Of a DNA stretch of 64,000 bases, positions 43,524 through 52,517 are shown in pieces. The stretch comes from Planctomycetota bacterium (GTDB lineage Bacteria > Planctomycetota > Phycisphaerae > Sedimentisphaerales > Anaerohalosphaeraceae): NCBI GenBank assembly GCA_019456225.1, contig VRUI01000013.1:18580-82579 (forward strand). Direction: 5' to 3'. Positions within the stretch are counted from its first letter, which is position 1. Each line of letters opens with the position of its first letter. The translations under genes and the position numbers were made by a program. The notes beneath the pieces are model-generated. The model saw only the letters and a program-made list of their open reading frames with translations. It was not told where the DNA came from and did no database searches.

Positions 43524-43620
43524 CAAAAAACGTTCAAAAGCGCGCCATTTTAGTCAAAATAATTCAAAATATGTCAAAATATCGCGATTAATTTCAATTA
43601 ATTTCAAAAAAAATGCAAAA
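43524..43620. other. Helically phased A-tracts (predicted bent DNA)
   Basis: CAAAA or CAA motifs start at 43524, 43535, 43555, 43565, 43575, 43595, 43605 and 43616, that is at multiples of 10-11 bp over about 95 bp. A-tracts in phase with the helical repeat are known to curve DNA. Confidence 0.75.
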
Positions 43621-43974
43621 AAAACGCCCAAAACCATAGGTGGGAAATGTCGACAATGTCCAGAATCCCATGAAAATCATAAATTCAATCCTCACTCCTC
43701 ACACTTTTCGCATCGATTGCGCCGACACTATCCCGCTATCACCCAAAAAAATAAAACTTTTTAATCCCTTACAAGCAAAGCACTTAGCGATTTCAACCCA
43801 AAAAAAATCCTCCATTTTCGCATAGATCACGCATGTTCGTACAAAGTATGAAGGGGGCGTTTATTGCCCCACAGGTACCGGATATTAAGGGCAACGTTTT
43901 CCGCCCGACTTTAAAAACGGTAAATAACGGTAAACCCCAGCTGGGTCCGCCAAAAAAATAGTCCGACGACCCGT

Positions 43975-43999
43975 CCTCCGCAGTAGCTTGCTGCGGAGG
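43975..43999. repeat. Perfect 9-bp hairpin CCTCCGCAG
   Basis: CCTCCGCAG and CTGCGGAGG surround TAGCTTG; degenerate heptads (CTAATTG, CTGATTG, CTAATTT) follow at about 44018-44040. Confidence 0.8.
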
Positions 44000-44123
44000 G
44001 TGGAAGGCGGCTCAACCAGCTAATTGCTGATTGCTAATTTTCAAGGAAAATTAAAAATGGAACCAAAACAAGGGTTTTTTAATTGGGCAACACGCCCTTG
44101 CGCACTCGCGCTTCTGTGTGGGT

Positions 44124-45521
44124 TTAGAAGATCGCTTTTACTATGTCGTTTATCGCTGCTCTTACGTATGGCCCGCCGCCTTCGGTTAGTATGCTGAAGA
44201 TGTAATCTCCGTCATCAGTTTTTGCATACCCGGAAAATGACCTTACGCCGGTTATGAAACCGGTCTTTGCGAAGATTTTGCCTTTATATTTCGACTCTTT
44301 GAAATATTTATATGTGGTGCCTTCGACGCCGCCGATGGCAAGCGAATCGATATAAACCTTGCGATTGTCGCTGTGGTACATGCGAACAAGAACCCTGGCG
44401 ATAGTATCTGCGGTAAGTCGGTTTTTCCTGCTTAGACCGCAGCCGTCGTCGAAAACATACTGATCTTTTTCAATGCCCAGACGCTTGAGATACATCCCTA
44501 TCAACTCAAACCCGTGTTTCCATTCGCCGTTGATCTTGCCGTTTGTGTGTTCTGCTGATATGGTTTTGACGAGCGATTCGGCGGCCATATTGAAACTGTC
44601 TTTGTTGCAGCGTGCAAGAACGTCTGTAAGCGGCGTCTTGTAAACTTTTAAAATCTCGATCTTGGGATCATTCTTTACGTACTTTTCCTTGACGCCGCCG
44701 GCGACCTTAATACCGGCTAACTTCAAACGCTCCGACAAAACGGTCCCAAAAAACAGCGCCGGCCTTTCAACAGGGATTTCAAAACCGGTCTCGCTCCTGC
44801 ACTTACCCTTTAAAGTATATTTATTGCTCGTACCGTTGCGATGAACTGAAACGGAATTGCTTCCAGAAGATGTGGCCCTGACCTTGTCTACGATCTGCAC
44901 ATAACGCGTTAAAGGGGTCATGCTATAGGGGGCAACTTTTCCAGAGCGTTTATACTTGATCGATATGCAGTTTCTGTGATAGTTTAGACCACTGACCTGG
45001 CAGGCATAGTGATGATCAATATCCTTACGAGACCAACTGGGATGAACTCGCATGTCGTCAAAAAAAGTACTATCAACTACAATAGCATCGAGAGATTTAA
45101 CGCCTCTAGCTTTAAGCGTCTTAATGATATCTGCAAATAACCAGTCTCTCTTTCTTTTGTATTTAGAATCGTTTACGCTGTCGCAAAGCAACGGGTCACC
45201 GCCGCCGATGACAACGAGTGTACGCCCAAGCATCGCAAGAGCGGTCTTGAACTGATAATCGCTGCCAAGAACCTCCAGAGCGACGGCAGAAGTAATGACT
45301 TTCATATTCGAGGCAGGTATTAGCTGATTACGGGGGTTTCTCTTGTAAACGATCTTGCCGCTTTTGGCTTCGATGATCTCAATGCCAATTTTAACTTTCT
45401 TGAGGTTCTTGCGGGAAACGACAGAATCGATACGGCTGGAGATGCTCGCCGAAGCCGCCGTGCAAACAAAAACACAACAAAGCAGCAACACAAATATTCT
45501 TTTTTGCAAATTTATAATCAT
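44124..45521 (-). CDS. dacB: D-alanyl-D-alanine carboxypeptidase/endopeptidase, PBP4 type (peptidase S13)
   Basis: 465 residues from the ATG at 45521 with AAGGG six bases upstream; an ATG 18 bases earlier is less likely. Signal peptide at 10-26. The S13 active site is complete: SxxK at Ser71-Lys74 (PASNMKV), the SxN-type motif in DDGCGLSRKNRLTADT, and KTG in FAKTGFITGV. It trims or cuts peptidoglycan peptides in the periplasm. That a D-Ala-type peptidoglycan enzyme is present fits modern evidence that planctomycetes have peptidoglycan. Confidence 0.92.
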   Translation of the reverse strand: MIINLQKRIFVLLLCCVFVCTAASASISSRIDSVVSRKNLKKVKIGIEIIEAKSGKIVYKRNPRNQLIPASNMKVITSAVALEVLGSDYQFKTALAMLGRTLVVIGGGDPLLCDSVNDSKYKRKRDWLFADIIKTLKARGVKSLDAIVVDSTFFDDMRVHPSWSRKDIDHHYACQVSGLNYHRNCISIKYKRSGKVAPYSMTPLTRYVQIVDKVRATSSGSNSVSVHRNGTSNKYTLKGKCRSETGFEIPVERPALFFGTVLSERLKLAGIKVAGGVKEKYVKNDPKIEILKVYKTPLTDVLARCNKDSFNMAAESLVKTISAEHTNGKINGEWKHGFELIGMYLKRLGIEKDQYVFDDGCGLSRKNRLTADTIARVLVRMYHSDNRKVYIDSLAIGGVEGTTYKYFKESKYKGKIFAKTGFITGVRSFSGYAKTDDGDYIFSILTEGGGPYVRAAINDIVKAIF

Positions 45522-45585
45522 GGTTGCCCTTTTTACCATAAAACCGCTACATTTTCAAGAGTGAGATAATTTTTTTAATGTCGTA

Positions 45586-45632
45586 CTGCGGGCATCTTGC
45601 CCGCAGTTGCTGTCGGCAAGATGCCGACAGCA
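45586..45632. repeat. Two 21-bp-family hairpins
   Basis: 45586-45606 has stem CTGCGGGC, loop ATCTT. 45608-45632 has stem TGCTGTCGGC (10 bp, perfect), loop AAGAT. The two loops are reverse complements, so the copies lie in opposite orientations. Confidence 0.85.
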
Positions 45633-45789
45633 CGTTACCCCAAATAATCTCGTTCATTTTCAAGAACCGGCAATAGATTTCTACTTGATTAAATTAAACG
45701 TCTATTTATAATCAACGCTTGCAAATGCTTTTTTATTCGCCAATGGGGTTCACAATTGTCTTTTTGCATAAAATTTATATGAGGATATT

Positions 45790-46992
45790 ATGAAAATAGC
45801 ATATTTCGATTGTTTTGCAGGTGCCGGCGGGGATATGATCGCTGCTTGTTTGCTTGATGCAGGCTGCGAGAGGCAGTTTCTGACCGACCAACTCGACACT
45901 CTTGGCATCGAAGGCCTCAAGATAGAAATTGAACCTGCAATGAGGTCGGGTATCGCGGGGCTGTCTTTTAAACCCGTCGCACCGGATAAGCAGCACCACA
46001 GAAATCTTAGCGATATTACAAAGATGATCAGCGAAAGCGCGATCACTGACCAGGCAAAACACGATGCAATCGAGATATTTAATATACTCGCCGATGCCGA
46101 AGCTAAAATACACGGAAAAAACCGCGACGAAATCCATTTCCATGAGGTCGGGGCCGTCGATTCTATCGTCGATATCGTTAGTGCCGCTATCGCGATGGAT
46201 GCGATGAAAATAGATAAAGTAATCTGTTCACAGCTCTCTGTCGGAGGCGGAACGATCAATATCGCTCACGGAAAAATGCCCGCACCGGCACCTGCGACGG
46301 TAGAAATCCTCAAAATAGCAGGCGCACCAATCCAGGGCGGTCCGGTATCGGCTGAAGTGCTGACTCCGACGGCGGCGGCGATTCTGACGCACTTTGCCGA
46401 CGACTACGCCCCACTTCCACAGATGACCATTGAAGCGGTCGGATATGGAGCCGGGACGATGATTTTTGACGAAACTGCAAATATTTTAAGGGTGGTTATC
46501 GGACTCTCGGCAGATATTTGTGATACCGAGGTAGACTCTGTGTGTCTTATCGAAACAAATGTCGATGACAGCAGCGCAGAAGTAATTGGATATGTTACCG
46601 AAAAGCTCCTAAGTGCCGGTGCACTAGATGTTTATACGACGTCGATACAGATGAAAAAGAACCGGCCCGCAGTCAAAATATCCATCATCGCCAGCCATGA
46701 CAAAGCCTGTCAAATCGAAAAGATACTCTTCGATGAGCAAATCACTTTGGGAATTAGGAGGCAATTGCTGCAAAGAAAGACACTTAAAAGGCAGACTGTG
46801 TCCGTAGAGACTAAATTCGGCAAAATAAATATCAAGATTGGATTAAGAGATGCCGAGATAATATCAGCAAAGCCTGAGTTTTCGGACTGTCAAAAAGCTG
46901 CAAAATTGCATGATGTGCCGCTAAAAATCGTCCAGAAAACAGCTCTGGAGGCTTTTGCGGCCAGAAACCGTGACAACTCTGGCAAAATTTAA
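45790..46992 (+). CDS. larC: Nickel-pincer cofactor biosynthesis protein LarC
   Basis: 400 residues; GAGGA six bases before the ATG. The N-terminal signature is MKIAYFDCFAGAGGDMIAAC, followed by IHGKNRDEIHFHEVGAVDSI and a C-terminal half with LIETNVDDSSAEVIGYV. LarC inserts nickel into the dithiolated cofactor in a CTP-dependent step. In L. plantarum the gene is split and needs a programmed frameshift; here it is one continuous frame. larE is elsewhere in the window. Confidence 0.95.
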   Translation: MKIAYFDCFAGAGGDMIAACLLDAGCERQFLTDQLDTLGIEGLKIEIEPAMRSGIAGLSFKPVAPDKQHHRNLSDITKMISESAITDQAKHDAIEIFNILADAEAKIHGKNRDEIHFHEVGAVDSIVDIVSAAIAMDAMKIDKVICSQLSVGGGTINIAHGKMPAPAPATVEILKIAGAPIQGGPVSAEVLTPTAAAILTHFADDYAPLPQMTIEAVGYGAGTMIFDETANILRVVIGLSADICDTEVDSVCLIETNVDDSSAEVIGYVTEKLLSAGALDVYTTSIQMKKNRPAVKISIIASHDKACQIEKILFDEQITLGIRRQLLQRKTLKRQTVSVETKFGKINIKIGLRDAEIISAKPEFSDCQKAAKLHDVPLKIVQKTALEAFAARNRDNSGKI

Positions 46993-47053
46993 GCTCTTTT
47001 ATGTACTGTGTTTGTAAATTTTTTGCTTTTTCCGGTTTTTACTGCCGGTTCTA

Positions 47054-47082
47054 TTGACATCAGGCGTCGGCGTTGATATAAT
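47054..47082 (+). promoter_or_regulatory. Consensus promoter of the pyrK-pyrD unit
   Basis: TTGACA (47054-47059), 17-bp spacer, TATAAT (47077-47082). Both boxes are perfect. Transcription should start near 47089, leaving a leader of about 250 nt. Confidence 0.85.
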
Positions 47083-47120
47083 CTCTTTAACGCTGGGCCA
47101 GAGAATCAGGAGTCCGGAAA

Positions 47121-47270
47121 ATGATATTGAATATAGCGGCTTTTTTGCCGTGGCATGCTTCCGGAATATCAGTGGATGATTATTCCGGAAGTTTTTTTTG
47201 TGCACCAGTGCACCTTTTAAGGGCGGCTGAAACGCTTTTACTGCATTTATGGGCCTGGATCTGCTCTTGA
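47121..47270 (+). CDS. Putative pyr leader peptide (49 residues)
   Basis: ATG at 47121 with AGGAG eight bases upstream; the frame begins MILNIAAFLPWHASGISVDD and ends with TGA at 47268. It reads through a CGGC-T6-GCCG hairpin and then through the whole terminator hairpin. This matches the plan of the E. coli pyrBI leader, where a ribosome following a pausing polymerase prevents termination. The peptide itself probably has no function. Confidence 0.6.
   Translation: MILNIAAFLPWHASGISVDDYSGSFFCAPVHLLRAAETLLLHLWAWICS
47158..47199 (+). terminator. Attenuator hairpin in the pyr leader
   Basis: CTTCCGGAATA (47158-47168) pairs perfectly with TATTCCGGAAG (47181-47191), followed by eight T's. It stands 140 bp before pyrK and inside the leader frame. 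A U-rich pause-like hairpin (47137-47150) precedes it. Confidence 0.85.
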
Positions 47271-47338
47271 AAGCAATCCGCAAAAATGAGTTTTTTTTAA
47301 ATATCATGAAAACACAAGTCTTGTGAGCACAGTGAGTT

Positions 47339-48274
47339 ATGGAAAACGCAACTAAAAACACAGACAAAACCATCTCGACCGCGAAAGTTCGCAGCAATCT
47401 CCCTCTCGGGCCATGCTTTTATCGCCTCAGCCTTGATCTCGATGAGGTCGGCTGCCGAGCATTTTCCGGCATCAATCCGGGTCGGTTCGTCGAACTTCGC
47501 CTTTCCGAACTGGCAATACCCCATTCAGAGAGTATTCCGGACGAGCTTGCCGATGCCGCTCAGCGAAAGATCATTCTTTCCAGACCGTTTAGCCTTTGCG
47601 ATGTCAAAGAAACAGATGGAAAAGTTTCCATAGATATACTTTTCAAGGTTCTTGGCGCAGCAACAGTACGGATGACGACTCTTAAACCCGGTGACGAGCT
47701 AACTATCATCGGACCGCTTGGCAACGGTTTTAAGATCGACGAGACTAAGACTAACGCACTTCTTGTCGCAGGCGGACTTGGGGCACCCCCGCTGCAGCAC
47801 CTGGCAGACCATATTAAAGTAAATTATCCGCATATGCGGGTTGTCGCTTTTGCGGGCGCACAAACTTATGACCAACTTCCTTTTACCGTTCTTATAGATA
47901 ATGAGGAAGGGCTGTTTCTTGAAGAATTTTCCAGGATGCGTGTCGAATCCCATATCGCAACTGACGACGGTTCGGCAGGTCTGAAAGGTTTCGTGACACA
48001 GCGGCTTGCTCAGTGGATCGAAGAACACCAGCCTGATACGTCTGACAGTATAATATACAGCTGCGGGCCCGAGCCGATGCTTGCCAGCGTAGCGAAACTC
48101 GCAGGCGAACACGACATCGACTGCCAGGTGTCCATGGAGAGTATGATGGCTTGCGGGATCGGGCTTTGCCAGAGTTGCGTGGTAAAGGCCAACACTGGCT
48201 CCGATGAAACATCTTACAAGCTCTGCTGCCTGGATGGACCTGTTTTTGACAGTAAGGATATTGACTTTGGATAA
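47339..48274 (+). CDS. pyrK: Dihydroorotate dehydrogenase electron transfer subunit PyrK
   Basis: 311 residues. A ferredoxin reductase-type fold has the FAD motif SRPFSLCD, the NAD part LLVAGGLGAPPLQHLAD and IIYSCGPEPMLA, and a [2Fe-2S] site near the C-terminus: CGIGLCQSC and CCLDGPVF. It passes electrons from PyrD to NAD in class 1B enzymes. pyrD overlaps its 3' end. The ribosome binding site is weak. Confidence 0.93.
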   Translation: MENATKNTDKTISTAKVRSNLPLGPCFYRLSLDLDEVGCRAFSGINPGRFVELRLSELAIPHSESIPDELADAAQRKIILSRPFSLCDVKETDGKVSIDILFKVLGAATVRMTTLKPGDELTIIGPLGNGFKIDETKTNALLVAGGLGAPPLQHLADHIKVNYPHMRVVAFAGAQTYDQLPFTVLIDNEEGLFLEEFSRMRVESHIATDDGSAGLKGFVTQRLAQWIEEHQPDTSDSIIYSCGPEPMLASVAKLAGEHDIDCQVSMESMMACGIGLCQSCVVKANTGSDETSYKLCCLDGPVFDSKDIDFG

Positions 48275-49199
48275 CAAACCGGATATTAGCGTTGATTTTG
48301 CCGGGCTGACGCTGGCAAACCCAGTGATGACGGCATCTGGCACATGCGGGTATGCAGATGAACTGTCGAGCTTTTTCGATGTATCTTCACTCGGCGGATT
48401 TATTACAAAAAGCATCACCCTTGAGCCGCGGCTGGGAAATCCTCCTCCCAGAATCGTCGAGACCAATGCCGGAATGCTTAACGCCATCGGCCTTGCAAAC
48501 CTCGGCGTCGAACGGTTCATCGCCGAAAAGCTGCCGATCATCGAGAAAATGGCAACAAAAGTATTCGTAAATCTCGCCGGCAGAGAGATCGACGACTATG
48601 TAGCGGTTACCGAACAGCTCGCCGGACGCGATGGGATAAGCGGTTTTGAGCTAAACATCAGCTGTCCCAATGTCAAAAAAGGCGGCATCACTATAGGCAC
48701 TGACCCTGAGCAGGTCGAAAAAATCACTAAGAAAGTCAAAAAGGCAGCAGGTGATACACCATTAATGGTGAAACTTACTCCGACGGTAACCGATATTTCC
48801 GTCACTGCCAAAGCGGCCGTCGACGGGGGAGCCGACGCTCTAAGCCTCATAAACACCCTTACCGCAATGGTCATCGACATCGAAACGCGAAAACCCGTGC
48901 TCGCCAACAGAACCGGCGGAATATCGGGGCCCGCGATTAAACCGATAGCCGTTTACCTGGTAAACAAAGTATATAACGAGGTCGCAAAATCCGCAGGAAT
49001 ACCCATCCTGGGACTTGGCGGAATAACAACGGCATCGGATGCCATAGAATTCATCATCGCCGGCGCAACAGCGGTCGCAATCGGAACAGCAACATTCCCG
49101 AACCCGCTTGCAGCGATGGATGTTATCGGAGGAATCGAGAAATACTGCCAAAGAAAAGATATTTCCGAAATTAAAGATTTGATAGGTTCCTTGCAGTAA
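48267..49199 (+). CDS. pyrD: Dihydroorotate dehydrogenase class 1B catalytic subunit PyrD
   Basis: 310 residues from a TTG at 48267 with AAGGA eight bases upstream; it overlaps pyrK by eight bases. Motifs: LANPVMTASGTCGY, GFITKSITLEPRLGNPPPR, FELNISCPNVK with the active-site neighbourhood, MVKLTPTVTD and PILGLGGITTASDAIEFIIA for FMN phosphate. It makes orotate in pyrimidine synthesis, using NAD through PyrK. Confidence 0.95.
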   Translation: MDNKPDISVDFAGLTLANPVMTASGTCGYADELSSFFDVSSLGGFITKSITLEPRLGNPPPRIVETNAGMLNAIGLANLGVERFIAEKLPIIEKMATKVFVNLAGREIDDYVAVTEQLAGRDGISGFELNISCPNVKKGGITIGTDPEQVEKITKKVKKAAGDTPLMVKLTPTVTDISVTAKAAVDGGADALSLINTLTAMVIDIETRKPVLANRTGGISGPAIKPIAVYLVNKVYNEVAKSAGIPILGLGGITTASDAIEFIIAGATAVAIGTATFPNPLAAMDVIGGIEKYCQRKDISEIKDLIGSLQ

Positions 49200-49256
49200 G
49201 AACGCCGATATGTTAGTCTATTTAGATAAGTTGATATTTGATTAACCGGACGCAAT

Positions 49257-49556
49257 ATGGATGTACTGAAACTTCTATTTGAATATTTCCCAACAGCGGT
49301 CTTTACCGGTAAGGCACTTGTCTTTATCAGCGAGGACTGGCGGGTTGAGCTTACTGAGCACAAAAACGCTGATTTTTCGCAATTAACCAAGCATCTTCCG
49401 CTTGTACGGGTCAAAATATTCAAAAAAGCCCTGAACGGAGAGTTTGTTCCCGGTCATTATGAGGACTTTCAGCTGGACTCAATCAACGAACTGGCCTCAC
49501 AACTCGAAAAGTACATACAATTTGCAATCGGGACCAATATTCGGGAAAATGCCTAG
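49257..49556 (+). CDS. Hypothetical protein, 99 residues
   Basis: Begins MDVLKLLFEYFPTAVFTGKA and is otherwise soluble, with mixed alpha/beta pattern (VRVKIFKKALNGEFVPGHYE). I do not recognise a family. Its placement 57 bp after pyrD on the same strand and its amino-acid composition support a real gene, but no ribosome binding site is clear. Confidence 0.6.
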   Translation: MDVLKLLFEYFPTAVFTGKALVFISEDWRVELTEHKNADFSQLTKHLPLVRVKIFKKALNGEFVPGHYEDFQLDSINELASQLEKYIQFAIGTNIRENA

Positions 49557-49655
49557 CCAGGCCAGGCCTGGAGCAACCAGGTGAGCACTAATGTCATGCT
49601 CCGGCGATAGGTTTTTTATGACAATTTTCGTATATTTTATTTGTAAGTCTATTTG

Positions 49656-49958
49656 ATGGGAGATTTTTTACTAAATCAGACCGAACAAGGTGTCGAAATA
49701 CGCGTTAAAGTAGTACCCGGTTCGAGCAGAACCCGGATAGCGGGCACTCTTGGCGAGATGCTGAAAATAAAGGTCGCCGCTCCCCCTGAAAAGGGAAAGG
49801 CCAACCAGTCACTTATCGCATTTCTGGCAAAATTGCTGTCAGTGAAAAAAAACGATATTGAAATAATTTCAGGCAAAACGAACCCTGTAAAAGTTCTAAG
49901 GATATCAGGTACCGATCCGGACGTGGTGAAATCTTTGTTGATCGGAGAAACAGCATGA
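49656..49958 (+). CDS. DUF167/YggU-family protein
   Basis: 100 residues from the ATG at 49656. The family core is GVEIRVKVVPGSSRTRIAG then LKIKVAAPPEKGKANQSLI and VKKNDIEIISGKTNPVKVLR. Function in bacteria is unknown. It overlaps the next gene by four bases (ATGA), indicating coupling. Confidence 0.88.
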   Translation: MGDFLLNQTEQGVEIRVKVVPGSSRTRIAGTLGEMLKIKVAAPPEKGKANQSLIAFLAKLLSVKKNDIEIISGKTNPVKVLRISGTDPDVVKSLLIGETA

Positions 49959-51637
49959 AAAAGCGAATTATAACATTATTGATCGGCATAATGCTGCTGC
50001 CATGCGCCGCCGAGGCTTATTACCGGCTTGCCAATGCACGCAAACGCGGACTGCATCTGAACTCTATTGACTCGGTCCTTCGCCTTAAAGATGACCAGAT
50101 CGACATTGCCACGGCGGCCCTGCTTTTGTCGCGTGACTGGGGTACACATAAGACCCCGCGTATGTATCGCCGCAAGATCGACCAGATGGCACAGGTAATA
50201 CTCGGTAGGATGGATGAGGGAAACATCCCTCGCGACCACCATGCGATACCCGTCATCAACAACTACCTGTTCAAAGAGCTTGGATTTAAACCGGTACAAA
50301 CCGCCGACGACCCGGAAGACCTTTTCCTGCATATCGTAATCGACAAAAAACGCGGGTACTGTTTAAGCCTTTCGATACTGTACCTTTCTATCGCCGAACG
50401 TGTCGGTCTGCCGATATACGGCGTCGTAGTTCCGGGGCATTTTTTCGTAAGGTATGACGACGGGAAGAACCGCTTCAACATAGAAACGACCAGTTCCGGA
50501 AACACTGCCAAAGACGACCACTATATCAAAAAGTTCAAATGCCCTACCGATAAAAATAGTGTCTACCTGAAAAATCTCACCAAGGCCCAGACGCTTGGGT
50601 GTTTCTTTAATAACCTTGGAAACAGCTACAGCATCGTCAATGAGACGGACTACGCACTGCTGGAACTGGAAAGAGCAGTCACGATCACGCCGAACCTGGC
50701 AGAGGCCCGCACAAACCTGGGCAATATCTACCTGGAAAAAGGTTACCCGAAAGCGGCGATCGAACAATACAAATTTGCTCTGCACATTTTACCGACCGAC
50801 TTTAAGGCTCACAACAACCTGGCAAACGCTTATAACCGCCAAGGCCTTACAAAAAAGGCTATCAAAGAATACCTGGCCGCAATAAAGCTTAAACCGGACT
50901 TCGCAGACGCGCATAGAAATATCGCCACCGCCTATATCAATTCGCAAAGCTACAACAAGGCGATTAAATCCCTTGAAAAAGCAGCCGAACTTAACCCCGA
51001 CAACAGCAAGACTTTCCATCTGCTCGGTGACACATACACGCGAAAGAAGGACTATACCAAAGCGATCACAAATTACAAAAAGGCGCTGAAGCTAAACGCT
51101 TCGTCAACCAGCGCGAGCACCAATCTCGCTTTCGCATACCTGAGCACCGACAAGCCAAAGGAGGCCGCGGCGATGTTTCTGTATGCTATCAAACTCGACC
51201 CGCTATACTCCAACGCATATTTCGGCCTGGCAAACTCGTATAAAAAAATCGGCCTGCAGGACGAAGAGATTGACATTTATCACCAACTCATCGAAATCGA
51301 TCCGGAAGCGGTCGCCGCACTTCAAAACCTCGGCAATGCATACTTCGATAAAAAGGCCTATGAAAAATCTATCGAATATTATTCGCTCGCGCTGCAATAC
51401 GAACCGAAAAACGGAGACATCCGTCATAACCTGGCAGTAGTCTATCTCAACCTGCAATTGTATGCAGAGAGCGCCGCCGAATATTCCCTGGTAATCGAGA
51501 GCAACCCGGCCAACGCATCGGCTCACAATGGTTTAGCTATCTGCCGCTATATGCTGAAAGACTTCGCCGCGTCAAAAAAACATGCGCAGAAAGCGAAAAA
51601 ACTCGGCTTTAAAGTTGACGAAAAACTACTCAAATAA
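49955..51637 (+). CDS. Secreted transglutaminase-like (SirB1 type) and TPR protein
   Basis: 560 residues. A signal peptide (MKKRIITLLIGIMLLPCAAE) precedes a SirB1/transglutaminase-like domain at about 60-190, with the Cys in KKRGYCLSLSILYLSIAERV and the His in VVVPGHFFVRYDD. About ten TPR units follow from residue 215 (e.g. AEARTNLGNIYLEKGYPKAA, FKAHNNLANAYNRQGLTKKA). It is likely periplasmic and may process or bind envelope proteins. The mix of a Cys-His papain-like fold and a long TPR array recurs in this phylum (inference from memory). Confidence 0.82.
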   Translation: MKKRIITLLIGIMLLPCAAEAYYRLANARKRGLHLNSIDSVLRLKDDQIDIATAALLLSRDWGTHKTPRMYRRKIDQMAQVILGRMDEGNIPRDHHAIPVINNYLFKELGFKPVQTADDPEDLFLHIVIDKKRGYCLSLSILYLSIAERVGLPIYGVVVPGHFFVRYDDGKNRFNIETTSSGNTAKDDHYIKKFKCPTDKNSVYLKNLTKAQTLGCFFNNLGNSYSIVNETDYALLELERAVTITPNLAEARTNLGNIYLEKGYPKAAIEQYKFALHILPTDFKAHNNLANAYNRQGLTKKAIKEYLAAIKLKPDFADAHRNIATAYINSQSYNKAIKSLEKAAELNPDNSKTFHLLGDTYTRKKDYTKAITNYKKALKLNASSTSASTNLAFAYLSTDKPKEAAAMFLYAIKLDPLYSNAYFGLANSYKKIGLQDEEIDIYHQLIEIDPEAVAALQNLGNAYFDKKAYEKSIEYYSLALQYEPKNGDIRHNLAVVYLNLQLYAESAAEYSLVIESNPANASAHNGLAICRYMLKDFAASKKHAQKAKKLGFKVDEKLLK

Positions 51638-51664
51638 TATTGAATATTATTTTAGAATAAAAAA

Positions 51665-52486
51665 ATGAAAAAGAAAAGCCCCCTGAAAAAGATCGTCTAT
51701 ATAATCCTTGTCATAATCCTGATAGTTGGGGTTCTGGTACCCGTATTCGGTAACAGAGCACTCAAAGCCGGGATAGAAAGTGCCGCATCAAAGGCCCTTA
51801 AGGTTGACGTCACACTCGACGACATTTCGCTTTCGATACTTAAAGGCTCGGTGGAGTTGGATAACCTTATCATTGCAAACCCCAAAGGATATCAAAACCC
51901 TAACCTGCTCGAAGCCGGCAATGTGAAGATCGACGTGGGGTTAAGGTCCCTGATGAGCGACACTGTCAAGATCGATAATATGACATTCGACAACATCACA
52001 GTAACCATAGAGCAAAAGATTCTGACAAATAACCTGCAGCAGATACTGAATTCTCTGCCAAAATCCGATAAAACCGGCGAAAAAGATAAGGCGAAAAAAA
52101 AGCTCCTGATCAAAAATCTCGAGATGAATAATATTACCGTCAAAATCAAGCTGCTCCCAATTCCGGGAAAGATCGATACTATCCCGCTCAAACTTACGCC
52201 GATCAAAATGACTAACCTTGGCACTGACAATAAATTATCAGTGGCCACGCTTACGGTGAAAATATTAGGCGCTATCGCGATGGGTATTGCGGAACAGGGA
52301 GTCGGAATTATCCCCGACGAGATCATCGAACCCATCAAGGGCGCTTTAGAGGTTAGCACGAAAGCAATACTTAAGACAGGACAAGAAGTCATCAAAGGCG
52401 CAGGCGAAGTTCTCAAGGGCGCAGGCGACGCCGGAAAAGATATAACAGAAGGACTCAAGGGTCTCTTTAAAAAGAAAGAAGACTAG
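51665..52486 (+). CDS. AsmA-like membrane-anchored protein
   Basis: 273 residues. An N-terminal helix (IVYIILVIILIVGVLVPVFG) leads into the AsmA/DUF748-type opening ALKVDVTLDDISLSILKGSV with LDNLIIANPKGY, then KIDVGLRSL. The C-terminus is amphipathic and Gly/Lys-rich (GAGEVLKGAGDAGKDITEGL). AsmA-like proteins form periplasmic grooves for phospholipid transport. This one is much shorter than TamB or full AsmA. A hairpin terminator follows after a few bases. Confidence 0.7.
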   Translation: MKKKSPLKKIVYIILVIILIVGVLVPVFGNRALKAGIESAASKALKVDVTLDDISLSILKGSVELDNLIIANPKGYQNPNLLEAGNVKIDVGLRSLMSDTVKIDNMTFDNITVTIEQKILTNNLQQILNSLPKSDKTGEKDKAKKKLLIKNLEMNNITVKIKLLPIPGKIDTIPLKLTPIKMTNLGTDNKLSVATLTVKILGAIAMGIAEQGVGIIPDEIIEPIKGALEVSTKAILKTGQEVIKGAGEVLKGAGDAGKDITEGLKGLFKKKED

Positions 52487-52491
52487 CGAAC

Positions 52492-52513
52492 AAACTGGCC
52501 GATTGGCCAGTTT
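52492..52513 (+). terminator. Hairpin A behind the AsmA-like gene
   Basis: AAACTGGCC, loop GATT, GGCCAGTTT with five T's: perfect 9-bp stem, same loop as at 5330. Confidence 0.8.
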
Positions 52514-52517
52514 TTAA

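Larger units (their letters stand above)
42841..44123. other. 1.28-kb non-coding region with several repeat structures
   Basis: Open frames here (e.g. 42890-43099 minus, 43029-43211 plus) overlap each other and show no domain or ribosome binding site. The region holds a 14-bp tandem repeat, two perfect hairpins, a run of phased A-tracts and AT-rich DNA at 43500-43830. No tRNA, rRNA or CRISPR array is visible. I see no cluster of DnaA boxes. Confidence 0.7.

Noticed and set aside
42841..44123. Chromosomal replication origin
   Set aside because: No DnaA-box cluster and no dnaA, dnaN, rpmH or parAB neighbours; curvature alone is not enough.
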